Positions 44,305 to 56,795 of a stretch of 64,000 nucleotides of DNA are shown here, piece by piece. Position numbers and translations under genes: made by a program. The stretch comes from Hysterium pulicare CBS 123377 (taxonomy: Eukaryota; Ascomycota; Dothideomycetes; Hysteriales; Hysteriaceae), in assembly GCA_000467715.1 (NCBI GenBank), contig AJFK01000200.1, positions 1 through 64,000 on the forward strand, in the 5' to 3' direction. The notes under the pieces are model-generated. The model was not told where the DNA came from. It did not search any database and was given only the letters and a program-made list of their open reading frames with translations. Position 1 is the first letter of the stretch. Every line of letters begins with the position of its first letter.

Positions 44305-46815
44305 ATGCCGTCACACCTCACCCGCGTTGTTTTTCGAAGAATAATTTCCAACAAGCCACTGATTTATCGAGGCTGTCTCCAGCGAGGCTCACAACCTCAA
44401 TTGCCTTTTCGCCATGGCTTCCTCTTCCAACCTCGATCTCAAGAGAGAACATTTTTTGAATTCTTAAAGCCTCAGCGCCGCGTCAAAGATCCAGAACTGG
44501 CTCCAGGGTTTGAGAAGATGGTGGAGCTATCTAAGATGATGCAGATGAATACCCGACCCCCTCCGCCCAAGGAAGTTGCAGAAGCCTTCAATGCCTTCTT
44601 TGCTTTCAAGAAAAAAGCCCAAGACTACTCCGTCAAGGATAATCTAGCCGCGCTTGCACTACGCTCCTTCACATATCTTCAAGAGAATCCGCGACCCGAT
44701 GGAACACCATGGCTATCATTACAGGATTTAAGAGATGCTACACTGTGTCTATCCCGAAGAGCCGACCCTATTGGGGGTTGGCATCTAGCACTTGCGAGGC
44801 TACTTCATGCGGAAATCAAAACGAGATTGGGGCTGGAGAAAGACAAAACTTCCGAATCGAGGGACGGCCGCATGATCGAATTCGAGTCTAAGGATGTATC
44901 ACGGTATATCATGACATTGTGCCATCATTTAGAAACTCTAGAAGCCCGAAAGATGCTGCAGAGCTTGACCCCAAAAATAGGTGAAAAGAGTGTAACTTGC
45001 GTAAATCTATGGACTTCTTTGTTACGAGCATGCCGTTGGAAAGGGGACGAGGAGGAATTGCTCGAGAACGTATCCATTTTACGCCATCTTTCAGTTCCCT
45101 TTACGTCTAAGATACAAGGCCAAGTGGTCGTACACTTCGCCAGCAAAGGCGACTTGGGGCAGGCCAAATATTGGTATGAGCAACCTCTTTCGAGATTTGG
45201 TGACGAGTCCGAGGAGGCAAAACCTATTGCAGCCGCCAACTCGGCAATGTTGAAATTATGCGCACAAAGAGATGATTTGGCATATGGCCAGAAGGTCATC
45301 AGCTCGTTGCTGGAGAAGAACCCACCCAAAAAGGCCTGGGACTCTGTGTTTTTGTGGTCCGCGGCCACTGGGAAAGGCGTCGATGAACTGGATCGCATGA
45401 TGCAGGTGATGGTCCGCCGAAATGAACAAGATGAAATGGAAGGTCGACCGGATGTTGATACGATAAATGAGTTGGTGGAATTTGCAACATCCAGAAATGA
45501 TCCATATTCTGCAGAAAGATTCATCTCCCTTGGACACAAATGGGGCATTCATCCGAACGCGAAGACCTTCATCCTGCAAATGGATTACCGTCTCTCTGTA
45601 AATGATGTCGACGGCGCGAGAGCGTCTTATTTTGGACTCCAGGGCGAGAAGGTTGAAGGAGATGAAGGTGTACTGGCTACCAACAAGCTCATTCGGGCTA
45701 TGTGTGAAGCAAATCGATACGACTTCGACACCATAATTGGTATTGTCGACGAGCTAGGCGAACGAAAGGGTCAGTTCGAGCCCGAAACAGTCTCTGCTCT
45801 TTGCATGCTCCATCTACGTCGGCAAGAATACTATGATGTAGTGGATTTACTTCACACTCACGTATTCAACTATACGGGGGAGCAACGTGCCATTATCCGC
45901 GATCGCCTGGTCGATTTCTGCCTGGATCGGGAAAACAACATCGCCGATATTTGGGATACTTACCAGATTCTTCGAAACGTCTTCAGCGAGACGATCCGAG
46001 AAACTCGCACCCGTCTCATGAACGAGTTCTTCGCCCGCAAACGCTCAGACATGGCTTGCCACGTCTTCTTTCACATGCGGAACCATGAATCTCCCATTAT
46101 CAGCGCAACAATAGACACCTATGTGGATGCTTTTACGGGCATTGCACGCAACGCCGATTCGGAAAGCCTGGAACTCATCCACAATCAAATGAAGCTGGAC
46201 ATGCAGCTGGAGCCTGACACACGGTTAAGGAATTCGCTCATGCTTGCATACGCCTTGACTGAGCAAAACATGCGTGCATTGGAATTTTGGGCAGAAATCG
46301 TCGCTTCCAAAGAAGGACCGACATACAGCAGTATTGCTATCGCGTTTCGAGCTTGTGAAGGAATGCCGTTTGGCGATCGGCACGCAAAACCGATATGGAG
46401 GAAACTGAGACGCATGGATTTTGACATCGATAAAGAAATATTCTCCGCATATTTAGGTGCGCTAGCAGGGCAGGGTCTGTATGATGAAGCACAAGCTATG
46501 GTGGAAGGGGCAGAGAAAGAGTTCGGCTTTGTACCTGACCTCCTCATGTGAGTTACTCTCCTGCTCCATATCCCATTGTTCGGGCTTTGTAACATAGCCA
46601 CGTTTTTCCGTTCGAGTCACAGTACTGATGATGAACGTAGCCTTGGAACCTGGTTCAACGCAACCACCAATACGAACCAACAAGAGAAAATCGAAGCGTG
46701 GATAAAAGAACACTACCCGGCGGTCTGGACGGAACTGGATGCCCTAGGCTCGTATCTCACCCACGACGGCTTCGGCTACAAACAGTTCAACCTCAATAGG
46801 GACTTGGATCCTTAA
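44305..46815 (+). CDS. Mitochondrial pentatricopeptide-repeat (PPR) protein
   Basis: Two exons: 44305-46547 and 46641-46815, 805 aa. The intron (GTGAGT..CGTAG, 93 bp) is in phase. The start at 44305 gives an Arg-rich presequence (MPSHLTRVVFRRIISNKPLI). The rest is almost all helical, with successive degenerate helix-turn-helix units of 35 or so residues, e.g. VNLWTSLLRACRWKGDEEEL, AAANSAMLKLCAQRDDLAYG, NELVEFATSRNDPYSAERFI, TFILQMDYRLSVNDVDGARA, NSLMLAYALTEQNMRALEFW. PPR proteins bind organellar RNA and act in its processing or translation. Fungal examples include Pet309/CYA-5-type factors, but the specific orthologue cannot be named from sequence alone. Confidence 0.85.
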
Positions 46816-48309
46816 AGCGGCCCACGATGTATTTAACGCTGTGTAGATTCGTGATGTAGGATACCCGTCGCATGGTGTAGAGTAAATATAAAAGCGGATG
46901 GTGTGACGAAAGGAAGAAATTAGACAATACTGATTCCATAAACACGGAGGCTAGACATCTGTGGAAAAGATACTGTTGTCTTGAGGAGCTACTGTACCTA
47001 CCTAGCGAAGTTAAGATGATTAGAAATAGAATCAAGCAAACATGCACTTGGTGTGGCTCAAATACACATATTGCTTGCCCACATCTTCTCATTAGTGTAC
47101 TACGTGAGGGATGAGACATCAAGGAGACTCCCCAACAAGACGTCCCGAGCTAGACCCCTGCTGACCACTGCCCTGATGCTCAACGAATATACACAGCCGC
47201 TCGGTTCAGAAGCGAAGCACGGTTATTCAAGATCCGGAGAATTTAGATCTGGAGATCAATATTTATCTGCTTGCAAGCATTTCGCCTCCATGTCGCGATC
47301 GCCACAGATGGATCGCCACAGATGCACCGCCATATTGTGGCGCCCGTTGCGATCTCGATGCGTCGTTCGGTAGATGGGCTGCCGAGACCCCTTGTCAGAT
47401 GTCTCAGAGGGCCGCCTCCAGTCGTGTCAGATTGCTGTCATAATCGCCATTTCAATTGGCATCCCTTTCTCCAATTGCCATTAGGATACGGTGATATGAA
47501 GGGCGGTAGACGTGGCCGCGTTCCTGGCTATAGGTCGTAGGTTGATGGTGCGCCGTGGTACAGAGCAGCAGGCGGCTGTGGTGAACAGGGTTAATTCATG
47601 CACGAAAAAGGTACAGGCAGACAGTGGAACCTCAACATGTGGAAAGGTGGAGACGGCAAACAAGCGACCCAGCATGCTGAAATGAGACGGAGTGGGAGAA
47701 TGGCATTTTGCCTGCTAGCGGTCGGCTTTCTGTGGAGTGCGGCTGGCTGCTACTGTTCCCACTGACGTGTGTTGGTCGACGGCACGCACATCCACTTGCT
47801 TAGCCGGCGTCAGGCTCTGCATTGATGCCGTCTGGGGTCGTGGCCAACCTTCCAATCCACCCCATGGCCGACGAGAGTGATACTTGATACAGCCCCGTCA
47901 TGACGTGATGCCTGTCAACACGGGCAAATGTGCGCGACGAGCGACCCAGAACAAGATTCAGGGTGCAGGTCAATCACCGCTATCTCTTCAGGGTTTGGTA
48001 CCCCGACAATCTCAACGCTCTCTCCATCACCACGTCTTCCGTCACTGCTACTAGTCCTGCTGCTCCTCGTAACTGATTTCTGTGTCTTCTGTTTTTTCGA
48101 GATTTCCATTGTGTGCATTGCGATATTTTTAAACTTCTCTTAGTATCAATTGCCACCCGTGTTGTGGAGCCGGTCTGGGCTGTTGAAAAGCCTCGCAGCT
48201 CAGGAACATTACCCGGTCAGACAAACGTCATATTCAATATAACGGAGCGCACCCTCCCCTATCTTTGCAGATTCCACCACGCGACCGTACAACGTCGCCA
48301 TAATTCACC
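46816..48309. other. Intergenic, nothing recognised
   Basis: About 1.5 kb between the PPR and kelch genes. A 14-bp sequence (GATCGCCACAGATG) is tandemly doubled near 47297-47324. No coding frame with motif or splice support. The last 400 bases are probably promoter and 5' UTR of the kelch gene. Confidence 0.45.
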
Positions 48310-50992
48310 ATGGACCCCGTATCGTCAGAGCCTCCGTTGCTACCCTTATCGCAACGCCGGAAATCCATGTTTATGGAAGTTGGTCTAGTCGACGAAGACA
48401 GATTCCGACAAGAACGACGAAGAGAGCGTACACCTCCACCAGTTCTTGATCCTACTCCTTCTCCGAAAAGCACACGACCCGTCCAAAAAGTGCGCTTCAA
48501 GAGTGAGGCGGACATCTTGGAGGACGTGAAGGATAACAACGAGGAAGCGTTGGAAGGTAGTGACTGGGAGGACCTACTATCCGAGCAGGATTCCGAGGAC
48601 GAGGGAACGCTAGCAACCATGAAGCTGTCGACAGATCCTCAATTGAATGGATATTCCCGTCTATATCGATTGGGTATCTTTACGCTCGTCCTAGCGATAA
48701 TGCTACCTATCCTACAGAGTAATCCGATTACGGGCATGAGTAGGAACGCATTGTTAGGTGTAAGTGGAGGCGTCATACCGCGCCAATCGACCGGCTTCGT
48801 GGAGGATGGTGCCATGGTAAAGCGTGATGATAGTCCAACTGTATTTTGCAAGATTTGGAGTCATCAAAGTAAGTTAAGCCTCGATGGCTGACAAGCCTGT
48901 CCGAATATTCACAGAGACTAGCTGCCATCGTCAATGGAACGCTCTACATGTACGGCGGTCGTGCTACTACCGACGCCCAACAGACTAGTAACGAATGGAG
49001 TGAGTCCTCTTCCAATTTGGATATAGAAATTTAGCTTAGCTGACATTTTCTAGATAACAACTTTCTAAGTCTAGACCTCACGAAGTCCTGGCAAATCAGC
49101 TCGCCGTCATTGACCGGCCTTCCACAGCCATCTGGTCCTCCTGCAGTTGCTAACGGCTACCTCTGGAATTCACACGACTCACTCTACCTCTATGGTGGCG
49201 AGTTCTCCGATACTCCCGTTACGACACCCGTTGCATTCGCCATGTGGGAGTACAATATTGGTTCGAAAAACTGGATTGAGCATAGCAATCCGCAATCCTC
49301 CTCCGGCGCCAACTCCGAAGGTGACGGCCAATCCATTCAGCGTGCAGCTGAAGGCGCAGGCTTCAGTGTCTCGACGCTTGGCCGCGGTTGGTATTTTGGT
49401 GGGCATCAAGACTATTTAACCACTGAAGGCTGGAGCAATCAAGTTAACCGCATATATCTCAAGAGTCTCCTTGAGTTTACCTTCCCGGGTTTCTCCAACG
49501 ACGGTGTCAAATCGTTGTCTGATGGCAAGACCGCTGGTCAAGATGGTGTCTGGAGAAATGTCACTCAAGGAGGATCACAAGATTCAGCGGGTTTCCCGGA
49601 ACGTGCTGATGGTCTACTTTTGTATGTTCCTGGTTTTGGCGCAGAAGGTATTTTGCTCGGGTTGACTGGTGGCACTAACGCGACCTTCGTAAGTGATATG
49701 ATGGATCTTCAGAGGATACCGGTTCTGACTACATTATAGACCCAAATGAACATCATCGATGTGTACGATATTGCGAATTCGACATGGTATAAACAGGCAA
49801 CCACCGGCAACACACCACAGTACCGAGTTAATCCATGTGCTGTAGTAGGTGCAGCCGCCGAGTAAGTTATCATCGTTCCAGACACGGGACCATAAATATA
49901 CTAATTTCCGTGTACAGCGGCTCTTCCTACAATGTCTACATGTACGGCGGCCAAAATCTCCAACCATATCTCAACCAAACCCAATACGATGACATGTGGA
50001 TTCTTTCCATCCCCTCCTTCACCTGGATTTCTGTCGACGTGTCTAAGCAGTCAAACCCTCCAGCCCGAGCAGGTCACTCCTGCAACGTCTGGGACGGGCA
50101 AATGATCGTGACTGGTGGTTATGTTGGACAGGAGCTCTCATGCGACTCACCTGGCATCTACGTCTTTAACATGAGCAGCTTATCATGGGCGACTCAATTC
50201 ACAGCACTAACAGGCGACCTCGCCTTGCAGGCATTCAACGGGAAGAATGACGGCAATCCTTTAGCTCAACAGGCGAATCAACGCGGTTTCAATTCTTCTG
50301 CTGGTCTCGAAGGCTCGTACGGCTACGAAGTCCCAGCTGCCGTGCAATCCGTAATTGGAGGCGGACCTACAGGGGGCGCTACACTCACCGCGCCCGTCCA
50401 AACACCTACAGCTGGTCCCATGGCAACAGGTAAACCCATCACGTACACGATCACCGGACCCGGCGGCGCCACCATCACCGAAACAGCTGCTCCCAGTGCC
50501 AGCAACTCCAACGAGCGCCACGGCCCGAACATCGGCGCCATCATCGCGGGCGTCATCGCAGGCGTTTTCTTCATCATAGCAGCCTATCTAGCGTTCTGCG
50601 CATGGATATACCGCAAACAAGTCAAACTCTACAAAAACCACGCAGCAGTCGCAACACGCGCCGCCGCCGACGCCCGAAAAGAGAAGAACGACGCGACGGG
50701 CTTCGGACCTTCGAACACCTCGTCTTCAGCGAAGAACAGCTCGGAAAGAAGACCCATTGGCGACCTCATCGCCGCTTCATCGACGAACCATTCCGGCAGC
50801 AATTCAGGTGCACCAGAGGGTGGCGCGGCCGGGCTGTTCGGTCCCAGTAGTGCGGAGAGAGCGAGGAGAGACTCGAGTGGGAGCAGTGACTCTACAGATG
50901 ATCTACTCGCGGGCCAGGAACCTACGTTCTGGGGCACGAGGGGTGTGTTGCTTAATCCGCGGAGGAGTTTGAGGGTAATAAACAGGGACTAA
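48310..50992 (+). CDS. Kelch-repeat membrane protein
   Basis: Five exons: 48310 to about 48840, 48915-48999, 49054-49688, 49740-49861 and 49918-50992, giving about 815 aa. Exons 2-5 join in phase. The first donor is uncertain: the frame-keeping donor is GTATTT at 48841, while the conserved motif FCKIWSHQ just after it ends at a better GTAAGT donor that does not keep frame. Order: a charged cytosolic N-terminus, one hydrophobic segment (LGIFTLVLAIMLPIL), kelch blades (TLYMYGGRATTD, SLYLYGGEFSD, YNVYMYGGQN, MIVTGGYVGQ with W and Y pairs), a second transmembrane helix (IGAIIAGVIAGVFFIIAAYL) and a Ser/Gly-rich tail. Fungal relatives are surface or secretory-pathway kelch proteins thought to act in cell-end or wall signalling; the role here is inferred. 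Confidence 0.82.
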
Positions 50993-53097
50993 CGAAACGG
51001 ACTCCCGGGGACGGGAAGTCTATACATGGGCGACTAGCGAGCGAGCATATTTTTTACTTTTCTCTGTATGATTTGATGAGAATACGATTCTTGCATACCA
51101 AGGCAACAGGTTTTTACAATTGTGCGGATGAGGGAAGGTTTTTATTATACCCTCGATACCGCTGTTCTTTTTTGGGCTTTTTTGGGGGGGTTTTTTGCAG
51201 GAAAAGCAAAATTGTATATACTTCGGGCTTTTGCTTGGTAGTTGCCCTATTCTATTAATGGGTGACATGGACATAATAATACATGCCAAATACTTCAACT
51301 CGCGTTTCCACGATGTGCTTTCTGGATTAGAGGTTCTGGTTTTATGATCTACTGAGCTGATATTCACTGCCAATATAACATGTTCATTTTGATGCCGGGA
51401 AGGGGCTTGCGGAATCACAAGCACAATCAAACTCCTTTCCTTCATCATCATCAGTGGTGTATGTAGAATGCGAATGAACTTGCCGGCTTATATCGTATTC
51501 CCACATCGCATTTCGAACCCCCCTTTTCCCGCCTTCCGAATAATACACACTCAGTGGCACCAAGCATCTAGGATATGGTTACTCGAACTTCGGATACGCG
51601 GAGCAAAGCCATCTGGGCAGCTTATGTTCTGCCGGTGTTCTTTTCTCCTTGTAGTAACCGTGATATTTTGGTTTCAAGCTACTGGTCTGTGACGAGGATG
51701 GGTGGGCTTTAGGTTTTTTCTGGGTTTTGGAGTAGTGATAAGTCTACACAATATCTTTGGTGTCTTGTATGTGCCTTATCGGGAAGGAATAGAAACGATG
51801 CTTTAGGGGTAAATGGAAGACCAAGTGAGTCCTAACTGGTGGATCGTGTATGTTGTTTTCCAAAGGAGCGTTTTGCCTGTTTTGCGGTATCGTGACTTGC
51901 TCTGCTCTGGCTGGGTGCTTGAAGAGATGTGTTTACTGAAGAGGACGGGTTTAATAACTACCTTTTTTCAAGCCTCCTCTTTTTTTACACGTGAATAGAA
52001 CGAGACTATAAGGATACTTCTGTATCTAGAGAATGCTTTGACCGGACTGCATTTCATTGGCTTTTCCTTAATGTCCGCACTCAGACTATTAACGAGGTTT
52101 ATGAGCATGGGCGGGCTCCATTGGCTATAGCGGTAATGATTTAGCAAGCGCAGTGTAAACCGCCTTTGGAGTGGGATGGGACAGACGGTGACGACGTTGT
52201 CGTGATGTTAAGGAAGCTGCTTGGAAGGAATCTGAATTGTGGGTAGAGGGAAAAGAGATAAAGTAAATATTTAAACTTTATTATTTTTAATTTTAATTAT
52301 AGATATTAAAGGTAAAAGAGAGTTAGAGAAATTATGTTAGCTGGGGAGGGTTCAGCATTGTTGGAGCAGTTTGATGAATCGTCCAGAGTTTAGCGTAACC
52401 TTGGTCCTACATTAGAATAGAGACTTAGGTAGCATTATAGGTAGCATTCTAGAACACTTTAGCTAAATCTCTTGTCGGGATACTGGAGATGTATTCTTTT
52501 TTCAGAGTTCTGTTTATTTATGCCGTAGTAAAGATTCTTAACACAACTTCCCAACCCGATTCAAACACGTGTCCCGGCTGATTGCCGTGAACCGTAAGCC
52601 ATCTAGGCAACACCATCGTAGTGTCTGAGTCAGAGTAATTCTTTCCCACATCTTAGGTCAAATCCTCCTCGTATACTTCAGCCTGATGCTTCCTGTTGCC
52701 TGCGATGCGAATACCGTGCGCACTGCTGCCTAGCTATTCCTCGAGTATAAAAAAGAGCTCAATTTCCCACATCTCGACTTCTTTTCTTCTTCTTCAGCAT
52801 TCTCTTTGCCACAAGGCTTAGATCATATGTAGTATCTGTTCTTCTGTAGCTTGATCGCTCAGATCTCCAAATCTCGTTGAGATTTAGCTCTTTTTTTGGA
52901 ACCCGGGGGTTTTCGGTCACTGAGCTCGCTCATACCAATTTCCCTCACAGTGTCGCCCGTATTGCACTGTTTCGAGCTGACGCGAAAATCCATTTTTTCG
53001 TTGAGTGTTCCACCTTGTGTGGGACCTTGAGGAAGAAATTGTGTATTATCGCCAGTTTTGCTTTTCTAATCGCATTTGCTCTACTGCCCTTCCGTGA
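50993..53097. other. Convergent intergenic region with AT-rich patch
   Basis: About 2.1 kb between the 3' ends of the kelch and NAA30 genes. An AT-rich island lies near 52255-52330 (TTTATTATTTTTAATTTTAA). At 52745-52830 a TATAAA-like box is followed by a CT-rich stretch, which looks like a promoter but has no convincing gene downstream on the plus strand. No coding sequence supported. Confidence 0.45.
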
Positions 53098-53799
53098 TCA
53101 TGGTACCTGCGGTCCTTGAGAGACTTGAGGGCCTTCCCAAATTGCTGCTTGATCAAGTGCGTTCCCTTGCGGTGGGTAGTATGGCATCTCTCCTGAATCC
53201 TCAAATTCCTGTGGTCTCTTGGTCGCCGTCCCAGGTTTCAGATAAAGGATCAACCGAAACGCAGTATTACCGTTGAGGTAGTATCGGTGCAAGCGTTTGC
53301 TACGTAGGAAACCAAGACGTTCGTACAGTTTCAAAGAGGCGGTGTTTGTGACTTCGGTTTCGAGGACAATCTCATCCGCATCCCGAGACGCCATGGCGTC
53401 AATTGCCATGCATACTAGCTTTGTAGCTATTCCTTTGCCTCTGTAGGTTTCTTGTACGGCGAGCATTGCGATGTAACCGCGATAGGTGCCGCTGCGGTGG
53501 GGTTCTAGCTTGCAGACGACGACACCGATGAGGTTTTCGGCAGGATCAAGTGCCTAGCAGAATACATTAGAAATGAAACGAGATATTGTGAGTTTCTAGT
53601 TGTATTCAAATACCAAATAACACAAATCCCCCCACTGGTATAGGAAATAACGGTAGACATAGATGCTGTAGGGCTCGGAGAGGTCCTTGGAGATCAGCTG
53701 GCGGATTGCGGGGAGGTAAATTGACTCTTTCGATGCCTCATATTGCACATACTGCAGCTCGTCGATGATGGATTTCGCATCGGTATTGCTCATAGCCAT
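53098..53799 (-). CDS. NAA30: N-alpha-acetyltransferase NatC catalytic subunit
   Basis: Two exons: 53799-53614 and 53553-53098, 213 aa. The 60-bp intron (GTATTT..TGCTAG) is in phase. Naa30/Mak3 acetylates N-termini such as Met-Leu/Ile/Phe/Trp co-translationally with partners Naa35 and Naa38. The sequence is diagnostic: EPYSIYVYRYFLYQWGDLCY, ALDPAENLIGVVVCKLEPHR (joined by splicing), SGTYRGYIAMLAVQETYRGK, with the acetyl-CoA loop RGKGIATKL and VTNTASLKLYERLGF. Upstream in-frame codons exist but no ATG is found beyond 53799; 53793 is an alternative start. The gene is divergent from PDAT, 193 bp apart. Confidence 0.94.
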
Positions 53800-53992
53800 G
53801 TACTCGTTTTGTCTGTTGGCGATGGCTAGATATGAAGGTAGATGGAGGGGTCTCGGTGAAGACAAAGTTGGCCGAAAGCTTGGACCGTCACATTCTACAA
53901 ATGACGCAGATCGTTTCACATGAACGATCCGTGAGAAATAAACACCAAGACTTTCTCATCAGCGTCTCCTTTCCGTTCACCCTTCTCTTCCC
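53800..53992. promoter_or_regulatory. Bidirectional promoter NAA30 / PDAT
   Basis: 193 bases between the ATG codons of two divergent genes; both core promoters must lie here. No clear TATA box. Confidence 0.55.
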
Positions 53993-56024
53993 ATGAATAC
54001 CCTCCGCCGTCGCTTTCTAGGCGACTCCTCCGCGGAGCCTTCGAGGGATCCAACCCCGGACCCGGACCAGCCCGACGATTTACGCGTCGTTTCTGCGAAA
54101 AAGCTACATAATTTGACGAAACCGAGGAAAAGTAGTAAGAGGCGGAACATATGGATTTTCGGACTGGGTGGCCTATTTGGCATTGTGGCTGCTTTTTTCG
54201 CGGGAAGCAATGACATGATTGATCTGTCATCGTTGGAAAATATGAATATGAATGCCATTCTAGAAGCATTGCCATCTGGCCTAGTCAAGGATGCACAGCA
54301 AATACAAGTCAGTCACGCTTCATAGGTTCCAATCTTCTATCAACCATGTTAAAATATGTACTCATACATAGATGAGTGCAGAAACATGAACGAGATGCGG
54401 TCAATTACGATTCCTTCGCAGTCGGACTACATGCTAAGAGTCAGGGAATTGTAGCAAAGCATCCCGTCATAATGGTACCAGGAGTGATATCTACAGGGCT
54501 TGAGAGTTGGGGTACCGAGGAAGCATCACGGCAATATTTCAGAAAAAGACTATGGGGCTCGTGGACAATGATGAGAGCATTGGTACTCGACAAAGCAGGA
54601 TGGAAGAAGCACATCATGCTAGACCACAAGACCGGCCGAGATCCTCCAGGGATTAAACTTCGTGCTGCACAAGGTTTCGATGCCACCGATTTCTTCATTA
54701 CGGGCTACTGGATCTGGAATAAGATTCTCGAGAACCTCGCATCCATCGGCTACGATCCCAACAATGCCTTCACGGCCGCCTATGACTGGCGCATGACTTA
54801 CATGAATTACGAAATCCGCGATCAATACTTTACGAGGTTGAAATCATACATCGAAGTTGCCGTTCGCGTTCAAAACAAGAAAGTCGTACTCCTTTCTCAC
54901 TCGATGGGCTCACAAGTGCTCTACTACTTCTTCCACTGGGTTGAAGCCGAGGGTCACGGAAATGGCGGACCAGCATGGGTGGATACCTACATTGACTCCT
55001 GGATCAATATTTCCGGGTGCATGCTCGGAGCGCTGAAAGGCGTTCCAGCGGTGTTATCCGGCGAGATGAAAGACACCGCACAGTTGAACGCTTTCGCCGT
55101 CTACGGCTTGGAAAAGTTCCTCTCACGACATGAACGAGCTGAAATATTCCGCGCCATGCCAGGCGTATCATCTATGCTCCCGATGGGGGGCGCCGCTGTC
55201 TGGGGCGATGAATCGTGGGCGCCAGATGATCTGCCCGGCCAGAATGTCAGCTATGGAAACTTCATCAGGTTCAGGGATAACAACTCGACAGTTTCGAAGA
55301 AGAATCTTACCGTTGGTGACTCCCTCCCGTATCTGTTCAGTCACACCGAGGAATGGTATAAAGACATGATCATGAGCAGCTACTCCCATGGCGTCGCCCA
55401 CACACGAAAGGTGGTAGAAGACAATCAACACATCCCTGCAAAATGGATCAATCCCCTTGAGACACGCCTGCCGCTTGCGCCACAGCTTAAGATCTATTGC
55501 TTTTATGGTATGGGGAAACCTACCGAACGCTCTTACTATTATAAAGAGGACCTAGACCCCTTGACTAAAACCAATGTCACCATTGACACCGCTTTCAGTA
55601 ACGGCGCAGTCGATCATGGCGTTGTCATGGGCGAGGGCGACGGAACTGTAAATTTGCTTTCTTCGGGATACATGTGTACGAAGGGGTGGAAGATAAAGAG
55701 ATATAACCCTGCTGGGGTTCAGATCAAGACATATGAGATGCCGCATGAGCCGGACAGGTTTAGTCCGAGAGGTGGTCCGAATACAGGTATGTTACGTCTA
55801 TCCAATCACATTTGGCACGCTATCGATACTGATATATCTTTTAAGGCGACCACGTCGACATTCTTGGACGTGCATCCCTCAACGACCTCATCCTACGTGT
55901 AGTTGGTGGAAGAGGCGAGCTGGTTGATGAATCGATCCATTCGAACATCTTGGAATATGCAGAAAAAGTTAAGATATACGAAGATGATGATGAGCGTAAT
56001 CAAGCGAACTTATCGAGGGGATGA
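53993..56024 (+). CDS. LRO1: Phospholipid:diacylglycerol acyltransferase (PDAT)
   Basis: Three exons: 53993-54307, 54382-55786 and 55846-56024, 632 aa (yeast Lro1 is 661 aa). Introns GTCAGT..GTGCAG and GTATGT..TTTAAG, in phase. The enzyme moves an acyl chain from a phospholipid to diacylglycerol, making triacylglycerol in the ER. Short cytosolic N-terminus, one transmembrane segment at about residues 52-71 (NIWIFGLGGLFGIVAAFFAG), then a lumenal alpha/beta-hydrolase domain of the LCAT family: HPVIMVPGVISTGLESWG (lid/oxyanion region), TAAYDWRM, LLSHSMGSQ with catalytic Ser at about residue 279, MGEGDGTVNLLSSGYMC with the catalytic Asp region, and GDHVDILGRASLND with the catalytic His, the last made contiguous by removing the second intron. 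Confidence 0.94.
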
Positions 56025-56795
56025 CTATGTAACTGTATATCATGGCATGGCGTTGGATTAGATGGGATGGCTTTCTTGTGTTTTTGGAAACGTATGTTAA
56101 ATGATACCACATTGCATAACGGTGATTTTGGGGCAACTAGTCTATAAGGAGATGGTTATTTGGAGAAGATTGAGCATAAATATACCAATTTGAATAATAC
56201 CAGCAATTACTTGCCCTCTGTACCCTCTTTCTCTTTTGATATAATTTTCCAAAGAGTTATCAGCGGAGGGTTTACCGGCACTGTGGTTTAGGTTTAGGTT
56301 TAGGTTTACCCAACAATTCGGTTGACAGCTGTCTCCAGTACATGGGTAGGAATTTCGCCGTCCTTTCAGACCCAGAGTTTGAAAAGATTATACTTCTTTC
56401 CTAGAAATAAGTAAACTTTAACTCTAGATATTCTAATATTGCTCCTGTCCGGGAATACGGATTAGAAGATTCAGCTACGGTTGGCCTCGCACGCTGGTAC
56501 ATGGTCGCAGTTGCGGACGCAGTCGACGTAGGGCCGGACTCGGAAGCTGGATAGGGGTTGGTTGGAAAAGAGATACTATTCTAACCTTATAACTAGATAT
56601 TAACTCTATATACTAAGACTCTATATCTAATATTAGCTATACTCTATGAGGCATCTATTAACAGACCTTTAAGTTATGGGTGAATTTGTGCACACTGCGC
56701 AGAGGGCGAATTTTCTTTATACCCTGTTCCGCAAAAGCAGTCAGCTCTATATTGAGCATCTGATTATAGTTGAAAAGCGAGCAGTCTAGCCATCT
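56025..56795. other. Convergent intergenic region with telomere-like repeat and AT-rich patch
   Basis: 770 bases between the 3' ends of PDAT and the MFS gene. It holds four GGTTTA units at 56285-56308 and an AT-rich, TA-step-rich stretch at about 56580-56660 (CTATATACTAAGACTCTATA). No coding sequence. Confidence 0.5.
56285..56308. repeat. (GGTTTA)4 tandem repeat
   Basis: Four perfect GGTTTA hexamers followed by CCC. Similar to, but not the same as, the TTAGGG telomere repeat of most filamentous fungi. Confidence 0.9.

Noticed and set aside
52877-53119. 80-codon plus-strand frame ending with a hydrophobic stretch
   Set aside because: Starts without an ATG and runs antisense into NAA30; no supporting motif.
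56285-56308. True interstitial telomere
   Set aside because: Only four units and the unit is GGTTTA, not the usual TTAGGG; kept as a microsatellite with a low-interest note.
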